Part shown: positions 40,607 to 53,217 of the stretch, piece after piece
Layout: every line of letters starts with the position of its first letter
How positions within the stretch are numbered: position 1 is the first letter of the stretch
NCBI RefSeq assembly: GCF_029962835.1
Contig: NC_080574.1
Location: forward strand, 20,930,001-20,994,000
Direction of reading: 5' to 3'
DNA from: Magnolia sinica
Lineage: Eukaryota; Streptophyta; Magnoliopsida; Magnoliales; Magnoliaceae
Length of the DNA stretch: 64,000 bases
Position numbers and translations under genes: made by a program
The notes under the pieces: model-generated
What the model was told of the DNA's origin: nothing
Seen by the model: only the letters and a program-made list of their open reading frames with translations
Database searches by the model: none

Positions 40607-41665
40607 TCAATCAGTTCGGAGCCTTTCAAACCTCCCAGAGATGTCATCCAAATCAATGACTTCTTCCGCCCTACTCTGTGACTTGCTAATCTTATCAAGT
40701 TCTAAATTCAATTCAACTATCTGCCTTTGTATTTTCTCTCCTTTATCCGGCAACTTTGAAACCAGAGCCTGAAACCGATTTGTGTTAAAATGAGCACGCC
40801 ACTGCTCGTGGGTCAGAAAGGAAATGTCATGAAAAACACATAGTAGAGTATGCAAGCCCATTATAGTACCTTGTTGGCCAAAGTCTGACCCATGCGTTCA
40901 ATTCTCTTCTTAATTTCCTCCGCTTTTGCTTCTTTCAGAGCACTTTCAGTCTCTATTCTCCATTGTTGCTTATCTTTAGGATTGAATGCATACTTGGCCC
41001 TGTCGACAGAGGAATTAGTTTCCCAATTTTCCAGAAAGTAATTAAAGAAGAGCTGGCAGACTTCCAGAGAGCCATACCCATCCACATCACGCTCGAGTGA
41101 AGAAAGGCTTGATGATGGGCCCACACGCATAGCACCCATTTCTCTGCACTCAAACATTGAGCTAATAAGATTTTCTTTTTCTTTTCTTTCTTCCTTTTTT
41201 TAAGATAGTAAACATGTATGGTGTACCCCAACCCCACAGCAAACTTATGAGCCGAATCCAGTTCCCAATGAAAGTACAGCAAATGAATATCAAAGTTGAG
41301 CTAAACAAACTGGTAGATATGCTACAGGTCACAGAAGCATTGAAGGAAACATGGGAATATCATGAGAAACATGGTAGGAACCTGCACTGTAGGGGAAAAG
41401 AGGCAAACAAGTTGGATTCTATGCTTATGTAGCATAGACGTCTCCAGTTCCTTTTATCCTAGATACATTGCACAAATACAACTCATGTATCTCTCTGTCT
41501 ATGTCAACATGGTTGCATATGAGGGTACGGCCTTACCTAGCCACTCTCTCGTCTTCCTGCACCAACTGTACTGGTTTAGTCTTAGAGAAGAGAAGACTAT
41601 GGTGGCTAACTCCAGCTATACCTTGAGACTCCAGAAATTTTATATGGCTCTTCAAAGAGTCTTCC
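40607..41665 (-). CDS. CHR24: CHR24 last four exons (C-terminal tail)
   Basis: 41665-41537 reads [20 protein letters not shown], then HHSLLFSK. 41143-41078 reads [20 protein letters not shown]. 40999-40870 reads [20 protein letters not shown] and ends RMGQTLANK. 40768-40607 reads [20 protein letters not shown], then [15 protein letters not shown] and TGA. The last exons contain a likely coiled coil ([15 protein letters not shown]). The 78-nt intron 41077-41000 can be translated through, but splicing it restores the family sequence [11 protein letters not shown]. Confidence 0.9.
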
Positions 41666-42153
41666 CTATTAGAAAGAAGGAGAGAAAATCAGGAGTTCCG
41701 ATGACAGTATGAAAGGAAGCCAATCATCAGCATGTCTATTCAATTGTTGAAGCCTAGCGTGCAGCAAAAACAAGAAATTGAATCATTGATTTTCACAAAT
41801 TATTAGGCAGTACAAAAATTAAACAATAATTACCATCTCATCTCATGATTATTGATGACTAATTGTTTTATATCAATTATGACTAGAGATAACGATAAAT
41901 GCTGCTGGAAGTACATAATGTTGGTTTTCTCTTGCCTTGTTTCATTTTTTCCCCTTTTGGTTCAGTTTTCAATGAGAAAAGAACTGTCTATCATGAAATC
42001 AATTATTTACTACATAATAAAAGGTGTCATCTCTGGAAACAAATCCTTATACATTAAAAGGTGCCTAATAGTTTTTTACCAATACATTCAATATGCACCA
42101 AATGGGTTATAACATTTTTGTGAAGAGTGGCACTTTTAGCGTTTCCTTTAACA

Positions 42154-42198
<45 letters not shown>

Positions 42199-45100
42199 CT
42201 TGTTCCTTTTCTTAAAAAAGTGTATGTTACTCTTCCAAGCATTTTTTCAAAATCCTAGCTTCTTTAAAAATTCTTGATAAAAGGAGATGACATGACAATG
42301 TTAAAATCTGGTGTATAACATTTTTGTGTTGCAGCAAGAGAATATCAAAGTAAAGGAAAAAAAAAAAAAGCAGCCATGTGGGATAAGTACAGATGGAAAT
42401 GGACATGTGAAAGCTCGTATGAGCAATTTGCTAAAACTGGATGATAGCAAGTTTAAGAATCGAGCTGCCCGGTAAGATGGCACTCACAAGCCACAAGATT
42501 AGGCATGCAACGGTAAATGACTAATGCGTTAACACAATACCATAGAATTAAGAAAGGTGCATTTTGCCATCAATAAGGTCGAGGCACAAAAGTTTTGTAG
42601 TGATGAATAATGTAAATAACAGAACATGGGAAATTAGAGAAAACATTCAAACCGTCTCTTGCATGGCCTGAAGGCATGAATCTTGCAATACGATAGAAAA
42701 AGACTGTAATTACATTCTTATTGAGGTTGCAAGACCATGTGCTAAGGAAACTACAGACGCCTAGTAAGCAAAGTAACTTTTGTTTGGGATGGTAAGGTCT
42801 GAAACAAGGTATTCAATATCGGTTACGGTGGCCATAACGGCCACCACTGTTACAGTGATTTTTTATTTTTTTTGAAAAAAAAAAAAAAAAACTGTATCAG
42901 CTCCACTAGGACATTAGGACTACGGCCATAATTCATAACAGTTCCCACTGTTACCGTTACGTAACTGTTTTTAAATACCTTGGTCTGAAAGAAGGACAAG
43001 AAGAAGACCTCAAAGTACTTAGAGGTGATGGGAAGGGATACAAAAGCTTTTAAACTTACCATAAGAGGGACTTGGAAGGATTTTTTGGCAAAACAAGATT
43101 AGTTGATAATGGTCATGGTGATTATTCAGCTGAGTGAAACTAAGGTTTCTTCTTGCCTCTTGAAATTTTCTTTGATCAAGAGATCACCATCCTCACAAGC
43201 ATACTCTGATTTTGTTGATTCAGATCTATTCATTTGTCAAGTTGACTATTGAGAGTGCCTAAAGGCATAATTTGCCTCTTCCAATGCATAGAGTTAGTGT
43301 CATCAGGCTTGATGCAAGTAACGGGTTGATGCAGGACATGGAAAATTAAATATGATATGCAAGATTGCAGGCTTAGATCACACCAATTCAGAAACAATCA
43401 CACAAATTCCACATCCCACATGAAAATCCAAACATTCAATTAAAGGGGAATCTATGCTGGTCCAAGCCGACACAGGCTAGGACTGGACCAATAAAATTAT
43501 AAACCAAACAATGTCAAAGGGAAATAAAATCAACTACTCATGCATAAAAATCAGTCCCTAATCCAAAGGATTCCCTAATTTCAATTCAAGGAACCCTAAG
43601 GTGATAAAAAGGGGCAAATCAATTAGGGATCATGTAATATAGGGTTAGGATTCATGAAAAAAAACGGCTATGAGAGGATAAAAGAAGATAAAAACCTGAA
43701 CCAAAAGATGATCCCGCGTGTGGACAGCAACAATGGTCCAGATGGACGTGTGTGTGATCCCGGCCGCACGTGTGTGGGGCCCACTATTCAGAAAAAGGCC
43801 ACCTTGGCCCTGGTCGGCCAGGGATGGACTCCAAAACCTCCAAATTTCAGCTCGATCCGATGTACGGTTTGTGCGTGGTGCTCCGCCGAAGTTTCAGCTC
43901 GCCTGCAGGCCGAAAATCTGCTGTAATGAAGAAAATTGATGCAACAAAGGACGAATTTGAAGCATGGATGGTGGTAGAAGATAGAAAAAAAAGAGATGAT
44001 GGAAGATGGGGTGAATTGGGATCGATGTGGCTTCGCACTACGGTAGTTAGCCCTTCGAAAAGGGAGGGCTTCGCACCCACTTTTGAATTCTTCCACAATT
44101 CACGAAGAGAGCAGAAAAATAAAGCAGGAATTTTTTTATTAACTTCAATGAATGAAAAGAACTACAAGGGGTGCCTATTTATAGGGAGAACCCTATACCC
44201 AAAAACTCGCACCATGTGTGACACCTATTACTTGGCGATTAAGTAAACTAAAATAAAAATCAAACGAGAAAATCTAAAGCGTTCACGATGTTCTAAATAA
44301 TAACAATAAGCAAAACCTAAAATATAAAACCAATCCGATGAGTGGGCCACGATCATGAGATCCCATGGTGGGCTTTTCTTGACTATCGGGCCACTTTTCT
44401 GAACCAAAAATTGTCTTCTAGCTAGGAGGCCCTCTCTGGACGTCGTCATCGAGCCAGATCGATGGTGGGGTCCTCCTTCTGCATACGTACGTGCGTAGGG
44501 GGGGCGGCGTGAGTGCGCGTGTGCACGTGATGTCCCCATCACGGGTGGAGAAGCCAAAGATTGAGAAGAAAAAGCCAACAAAAGATAGAATACCAAACAT
44601 AACAAGAACAAAGAATTGGATAGAGAATGCCCCTTCCATCCATCAACAGAATCAGTTCATTAACATAGTCTATTAAAATAATATTTTGGGACTCTAAAAG
44701 TCATAATCTTATTCCAATATAACAATAGAATGTGTGTGTGTGTGTGTAGAAACAATAACTGAAACCTTACATCATCTTCACCTAAGCCTCATCCAAACCA
44801 ATAGAAGTCAGCTACATGAATTCTTTTTCCGCTATTCCACTCTATCAAGGGAATAGGTCATCAAGTCTTTCCAACTACCCCATCTTATTACCTATTGATG
44901 CTTATGCCTAAGTTCATTTGAATGCATTCATTTCTAATTCTATCCTTCCTCATTTGTGCACTTGTCTGTCTTAACATCCTCATTTCAGCTTCACTCATCC
45001 TATGAACATTTTGTTCCTTATCATTTCAGCTTCACTCATCCTATGAACATGTTGTTCCTTAATTGCCCAACATGTTGTCCCATAAAGCATGGCTGGCCTT

Positions 45101-48100
45101 ATAGCTATTCTATAAAAAAATTTCCCTTCAATTTAATTGGTACACGGTGATCACATAAATTTTAGAGGCACATCCCCATTTCTTCCACCTAGCTTGAATT
45201 CTATGGGCAACATCCTTCTTAATCTCTCCACTCTCATGATTTATCAACCCAAGATATCGAAAGTGGTAATTTTGGAAAGCTTCTTGGTCAGCAATCTTAT
45301 TTCCACTCTTTTTTGTTACTAAAATAGCACTCCATATACTATGTTTTAGTACGACTAATTTTAAATATTTATATTCTAAAGCACTCCTCCATAATCTAGC
45401 TTTGTCTTTATGCTCTCCCTTGTCTGGTCAAACAAAACCATGTCAGTTGCAAACAACATACATCATGGGATCTCTTCCTTTAAATGCCTCGTTACCTCGT
45501 CCACAAACAATGCGAAAAGATACAGGCTCAATGCTAGCACTTAGTGCAGGCCTACAGTAATTGGGAACTCACTTGTCCCTCCATTAGTGGTCCAAACATT
45601 ATTACCACTTCCTCATAAATATCTTTAAGCATGTCAATGTATCCTCTTGAAACTCCCTCGTTTACCAACACCCACAAAATTCTCTCTCTAAGCACCCTAC
45701 CATATTCTTTCTCTAAGTCAATAAAGACCGTGTGGAGATCCTTCCTTGTCTCCTTATATTTCTCCATCCATTGTCTAAGTAGAAAGATAGCTTCAGTGGT
45801 AGCCTTCCTTGGCATGAAACCAAACTGATTTTCTGATATCTTTGTGTTATGCCTTAGTATTTAATCACTCTCTCCTAAAGCTTTTCATAGTATGGTTTAT
45901 AAGTTTAATCCCATGATAATTAGTGCGGCATTGGATGATCCTCTATTCTTATAAATAGATACCCTGTACTATTCTTCTATTAGTCTAGCATTTCTTTTCA
46001 ATGTTACAATGTTGTTAAACAACTTTGACAACTAAAATACCCAACACCTCCTGATGGGGACATCATGCGCATGCCCCCCACCCTACGCACGTACTCAAGG
46101 AGGAAGAAAGCCACACTATCGATCTGGATCGACAACAACATCTATGGAGGGCCTCTTAGTTAGAGGGTCGTGCTATGGAGCATTGGAGTGGACCCGATCA
46201 TCATAGGGATTCCACCATTGGATCTCATGATCGTGGCTCACTACCCTAGATGATCTAGGATTTTGAGTTTTGGTTATTATCGTTATTAGAAACATCATGA
46301 ACGGTTTTGATTGCGTTGATTAGTTGTTATTTTTGTTACTTCGTCTCTAAGTAATAGTGTGCGTACATGGCATGGCTTTTGGGGTTTAGGGTTTTCTTAT
46401 AAATAGGTAACCCCATGTAGGTTTTTTTTCATTGAAGTTTATGAATAAAATTCTGCGTTTTTTTCTTCTCTATTCCTCGGAGTTGAAGAAGCTAATTGGC
46501 TACGAAACCCTCCCTTCCTTGAAGGGCTAACTACTGTGGTGCGAAGTCACAACCATCCCAAATCGTCCCCACCTCCTACACTCCATATCCATCATCTCCC
46601 ACAGCCCTCCCATCTTCAAATTCACTCCTTTTTGTACCCAAGTTCTCATCTACAGCAGATTTTCATATTCTGGCCCTCCAAGGGGGGCTAAAACTTCGGC
46701 GGAGCACTACACACACACCGGACCGCGGATCGACGTGAAATTTGGCGCGAGGGTGGACCTCCCCTGACCGACTAACCCCTAACTGGCCATTTCCAATTTC
46801 GTGGGCCCCACACACGTGCGGATAGGAACCTACGCAAGTGCGTCTGGGCTGGGTTGTTGTCCACACGTGTGGACTGTCTCGGGTTATTCTCTCTCCCCTA
46901 TTTCACTCCTCTCTCACCTTAAATCCCTAACCCTAGATAATCCCAAATTTTAAAATTTTCAACTTTTGCAAACCCTAGACTTTCCCCGAATTGAAACATG
47001 GTGAATCTCTTGAATTGGGGAACAATCCTTTGCAAGAGTGGATGAATTTTACACTCCTTTGGGTATTGTTTGGTTTATAATTTTATTTTCCATCCCTAAA
47101 CATGTGTAGACTTGGACCCCTGTAGACTCCCCTTGTTGAATGTTTGATCGTATGTGGGACGTGGAATTCTGTGATTGTTTAAAATTGGTATGATCTAAAG
47201 CTTGAAATCTTGCATGTCATATTTAATTTCATGTTCTGCATCACCTCCCATGCACTTTCAAACCTCTATTGGTATACAATCTGATCTGAAGGCCTTTCCT
47301 ATTTTCGTCTTTCTCAAAGTTTCTTTCACTTCAAATATCCTAATCATACAAAAGCATGTATAGTCACCTATGTCATTTGATTTTATGGTTCCTTCTATGA
47401 CGATCCCATGCTCTCAGAGTGGTTGTCATTTAACCTTTTTTTTCATATAAATATTATTTATACAATAAAATATGGGTTACATGATGAATGTACCATGAGT
47501 AAAAATCACTATAAATAGTTAATTCTGCTTTGACAATAAACAAATTACATGTAATCAGATACAACAAGATGTGTTCAGGTAGCTAGACGAACACTTCATC
47601 CTCAACCATTCAAAAGAGTCCATAGGGTCGATTTGTGCAACATCAACACGTCAACTCATGAGATTCACATGTTTAAACAAACTTCATTTTAAAGTGTCAA
47701 CACATTGGGTGGAAAGGGCTGATTCCCCTGAAGTGATGGATATCATGTCTAGGTGACAATGGCTCAATCCATGTCAACAATAACGACATTTAAACTAACA
47801 AATTCCATTTTCCAACAAAAGTCCATAACAATGGGAATAAGTTTAATTCAAAATTTAAACACTCTAGTGACACACAAAATACTGGAATGTACTGGATAAA
47901 TGAGCAGAGATGACTATTGTAAAGGCATTTTAATTGCGAAATTAAGCTCAGCATATGTACATTTTGTGTTGGCAATCATGTTCTTCATGCAACTGCTGTT
48001 GAGTAAGTGAAATATCAAATCCCTGTTCTGGGAGACTAAAAAGCTCCTGAAGATCCTGAAAATGTTGAGCTTACGAAGTTATCAACCATGGAAGTGGGCA

Positions 48101-51100
48101 TCAATTCCTTGAAAAGGCAATGATCAAAGACCAAATTGAGCACAAAAGATGTCTGAAATGATAACTTCTGAGAGTTCAATAACTAAATACATTTTCCAAC
48201 AACATACTCTCTTGCTGAAGTAACGAGTCTGTTCTTTGTGCTCCGTTGCAGTTTTAAATAGGCCTCCCTTGAAAACCTGGAAAAATGCCTCTAAATCAGT
48301 TCGCATCATGCCTGTCACACTGAATTCAGAGGAAAGAAAACCAGGGCAGTAGTAAAGAGAAAACAAGAGAAGCCCTATGTTGAACAGAACTCACCAAAAA
48401 AAGAAAAAGAAAAGAAAAGAACTCAAAATCTAGGACAGAGAAACCTCAATATGCATAAAACAGGACATGCATAAATACAGATGAAAACAGTAATGCGTCT
48501 CCAGATATATATAGAATAAGCAGAGACATGACAAGGTTACATTAACAAATAAACTTTATTGGAGACCACCTGGAAAATTAGTTCAAGCAAAATTTCACCT
48601 GCATTTTGTAAATCTTTTCTTCAATGGTGCCGCATGTCATTAGACGGTAAACAAGAACATCCTTGTTTTGCCCAATGCGATATGCACGATCGACACTCTG
48701 GTTGTCCGTACTGCATAAACAGCCAAGAACAAATCCGTAACTTGTTACCCCAAGAAGTTAAACAATCCATATTTAGGACAAACTATTTTGTATTAGGAGT
48801 AGGACCGAAACACTTCAATTGAAGTAACCAGTGAACAACTCAATGGTTGCATTAGCCCTTTTTACATCACATCTAGCAAGCATTGTTTATGGGAATAAAT
48901 TCACAAACCACAATAACTAGTTTTCAAAATGTATCATTTTCATATTGACCAGACATAAATAGCATGACCGTATTCCTAGAAAAAAAAAAAAAAAAAAGAG
49001 GAAAGCAAAGTAAGCTAAGAAGGGAATGCAACATAAACAGAAAACAATTAAATGCCCTTATCTTTTTCCATCTTTCTTTCTTTTTATTATATTTTCTTTT
49101 TTTCCTTTTGTTTAGAGGTAAGGAAAATTTATTGAAAAAGAGAAGACAGGACAGGGATGGGGAATCAATGCCCCAGAAAATACAACTAGCAAGGCTAAAA
49201 AGGGTTGAAAGACTAAAGAGGACAATTGGCAAATTGCTGTAGTAACAAAGCCCAAGCAACCACATCCAATTTGGCCTTCTTGAAAATCGTATCAATATAA
49301 CTACTATGATTGCAAAAGCATGTATTATTGCATTCCGCAAGAGAGAGACACCACATAATTTTCTCCTCATGCCACATACAGAAAAAAAAAAAAAAAAGTG
49401 TCAATTGAAATTGGCATCACCCAACAACACTGAAAAAGATCAAACAATCTTTCCCAAACAACTCTCCTGAAATGCAGTGCACAAAAAGGTGAGCCATAAA
49501 TATAGCATCCTGAAGACACTAATACAAACATTCGGGAAAATCATGTTTTTACTAATGGAACCAGTTAGAAGGAGTGAGTTGGTTCAAGTTGAAGGTTCTA
49601 AAGGGCAAGGGAAAGGCCCAAAAGCACGTGGGTGGAGGTAGTAAGAAAAGGACCTATGCTTTAAATGAGGATATTGCCCATGATAGAGTGGGGTAATAGG
49701 ATTCATGTAGGCTGTAGTTGACCCCAATTAGTTCAAATAAGGCTTGTATGACAAGGATGTCTTTTTTTCCAATTACTAGTGATTGTGAGCACCTTGTTCT
49801 AACCCACCAACCAACCAAAAGGCAAATGACCCTGGGCGGGGCCCACTTGTGACCAAAAGTATACCGCCAGATCGCAAGATGCCAAAGGAGAAGAAGAATA
49901 CATCACCACATAAAAAGATCTAACAAGGTATCTTCCAACCTCCAATCCCAACCATCAACATCACACACAATTAGGACCTAAGAGTTCCAAAAAAAAAATC
50001 CATTAATCACACCATCTCCAACGATACCTCATCCGTCAAGTTCTTGCGACATGAAGGAGCCAAACCGTTTCCTTTACATAACGATAAAGCCGTAGTGTAA
50101 TCGTTTTTTTAATACCATGATCACACCACTTCATGTGGTGGAACTTGTGCTTGTCTTCTGGGCCTCTCCATAAAAAATTAAAAAAAAAATAAAATTTAAA
50201 AATTAAATTAAATTAAAAAAAAAAAAAATCCCTTGAGATCTTTTCCCATCTATTGATAACACAACAAGGCATTGAAATATGGACACATTGTACAAAGCCA
50301 TATTGGTCATGGCCACTTTAATCAGCATAATTCTATCCCCAAGAAACACATATATACACTTCCAAATAAAAAGTTTTCTTCCAATCCTCTCAACCACCAT
50401 ATCTGATAAATGAATAGTGGGTTTCCAATTACAAAACGAAAGGCCCATATAGCAGGAAGGTTGCCTATCTTGCAACCTAACAGCCTAGCTAATCTCTTAA
50501 CTTCCTTAAAAGCCAACCTAATGCCTAACGTCTCACTTTTACGAATATTAATCTTCAGTCCTCAGACAACTTTGAAGCACCTACTAACTTATCTAAGATT
50601 GTCGACTTTCAGTACCTCAGCATTATAGAAGAGAAACATGCCATCTACAAAATATAGATGAGAAATCTAGAGGCTTGCATTTTTTACTTTGAACCCATTG
50701 AATAACTTTCTGCCTAGCGCCTTTGCCACAAACAATGTTGTCAAAATCGTTATCGTATCGCAAATCGTAAGAGGGATTGAATCGTATCGAATCACAAATC
50801 GTAAGATTTTTTCTGATTTTAAAATATACATATAAAAAACAAATGAAAAAAATATAAGTAAATCAAAAGAGATTAAAATTTCATTAATCCATTTCCCTTC
50901 AACTTGTACCAAAAAAGTAATAAATATCATGATATTATCAATTGAGAAAATGTATGTGGTATACATATCATGATATTAAAGGGTTCTTGTCTTTTTCCTT
51001 CTTTTTTTTTTTTGTCATTTGAGAATTTTACCTTAAAAAGCATACAAGAGTCCCTTAATATTTTAGTTCTTTTGTACCTTTCTAAAGTGTAGAATCATGT

Positions 51101-52623
51101 TAGAAAAAAAATGCCATTTGATTCCATAGTGAATAGTAACTTGATTTATTTGTTTTAGGTTTTTGAATATCAAAATCCCCAAATCTCCACTTGCGCCACC
51201 CCCCTCCCCCCCCCCCCTTCTCTCTCTCTCTCTCAGAAAAAAAATTAAGGATATATTAATAGGGTTGGCCTTTTTCATGTTTTATGAGCAAAAGGGTACA
51301 AAAAAAGAAGAAAATTTGAATAAAAAACTTTTAAAAAAAAAAAAATTTTGAAGTAATTTTTGGGTGCATTATGTAATCTATGATTATCTTACGATTCAAT
51401 ACGATTATTGTACAATTCGTACGATTATTTGGAATTTGTGATTTGGGTGCACGATTCAAATCGCACCCATACGATACCATATGAATCGAACAATTCATTT
51501 CATAAATCGTACGATTTTAATAACACTGGCCACAAACACAAAAAGGAACAGAGGTGGTGCGTCACCCTGACAAAGACCTTTCAAATGCCTAAAGAAGTCC
51601 CAAGGTGTTCATCAACTTTCTCTTTCCTAACATCGCCATGGCCAACCCCCTTCATTTCTTTGCTAGCCAATTGGAAGGCTTCCTAATAAATGAGCACCCT
51701 ACAACTTTTGTTGAAGGAGGTGAATCGTCATCTACACTACTAAGTTTCAGTAGGTGTTGGGCCAAAACCCATCATTTTCCCCCTCAGAGCACTTGATCCA
51801 TACTTTATGAACTGTCAGGTCTTCTATTGAAGAGCCGCAAACCATTCATCTCATATAAGTCAACCTCTAATTTGTCAATAGAAACAAATTGCACGAAAGC
51901 GAAAGACCTGAAGATGGTAAATCTCTTCGACCATAAAATCACAAACCCCACTACCTTGCTAACCTCACAAAGGCCCAAAAGAAGTCCATGTCAGACCATT
52001 CTTCTAGGATCGAACACTGAATGGCTTCTCTTGTAGCATTGTAGTTCAATCCATTCCTCAATGCAAGATTGGTATCCATTTCCTTCTTCAGCCTTTCTAT
52101 CCACTCCCTTTTCTTTTTAGTAAGTAAAACTATAAATATCCATTGCCTCGCATAAGTTAAAAATTATTTCTAACTGCTATTAAGGGCATACATATGCAAA
52201 ATCTCCATATTTTTTGGCATGTGTGGGGTGAGGTGAAAAAATGACACCTTTCATATAGACCATGCTTTTGTTACTCACCTGTGTATGGATTCGTTCTACC
52301 TGCTGCAATAAATGTTTGCTTGTGTATATTTTACCCCTGGTCACGTCTGTTTTTTAGAGGATTGTCATGTTTAACTTTGATAACATGCTGATGTCAAACG
52401 AATACTAGCTTAAATGAATAGTATACTTTGTGTTTAGGATCTTTTTGTAATGGATACTTCGTGTTTAGGATCTACAAAGCAAAAGAGGCTGCAATGCTAG
52501 GACAAGGACTAGAAGTGTGCCAAGCCCACTTGATATCCAATCAGAATAGAAATGACCAAAGTTGAAAAAGAAGGGAGACTATAATTAGAGAAAGACTTGA
52601 TGGGAGACTAAACTTGGTGATTA

Positions 52624-52667
<44 letters not shown>

Positions 52668-53136
52668 GTTTTTAAAAGTGGTAAATAACTATTCATTAAT
52701 ATCAACTTAAACTTGGAAAAATAAAAAGGCTTGAGTTCAGATCCACTTTGTTAAGATGAGGTAAACATTCAGCAAGGCACCATAATTGTCCCTGTTTGAT
52801 TTCTTTTAATTTGTCCCATTTGAGTATTGAGGTCACCTTGGATTCCATGCTGGATCAACCACAATCACACGGTCTGCTTTTGTGAGTGTAAGACCGAGAC
52901 CACCAACTTGAGATGTCAAGAGAAAGATAGAAGCCCCTTTACCCTCTTGGAAATCCTAAAAATGAAAACAATGATGATTCCATAACAAACTTATTAAGAA
53001 AAAAAAAAGAACTATTAATACTTCATTAAGCAATGAACACACTAACATTCACAATCTTCTCTCTATCAAAAGCTTTGGTGGTACCATCAATGCGTAAAAA
53101 TGTGTAGCCCTTTGATAATATTGCTTCCTGCAAGAC

Positions 53137-53217
<81 letters not shown>

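Larger units (their letters stand above)
41666..47960. other. CHR24 intron with RTE LINE and two solo LTRs
   Basis: A 6.3-kb intron. It holds a small hAT MITE (42805-42982), solo LTR A (43327-44541), an RTE LINE piece (44740-45940) and solo LTR B (46052-47243). 41700-42790 contains an (AG)n run and otherwise nothing recognised; 47250-47960 shows nothing. Confidence 0.75.
48711..52836. other. CHR24 intron with L1 LINE and nested MITE
   Basis: A 4.1-kb intron. An antisense-to-plus, hence sense-to-CHR24, L1 occupies about 49600-52140 with a hAT MITE inside. 48711-49560 is A/T-rich with poly-A runs and possible further LINE remnant. 52150-52836 holds an AT microsatellite (52626-52663) and nothing else recognised. 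Confidence 0.7.

Noticed and set aside
43654..44639. Several long frames of 90-158 codons on both strands
   Set aside because: They lie within solo LTR A, whose borders and 5-bp duplications are exact. Similar frames are expected by chance in GC-richer LTR sequence.
48924..49370. 148-codon minus-strand frame with hydrophobic stretches
   Set aside because: Driven by poly-A/T runs in the LINE-bearing CHR24 intron. No recognisable family.
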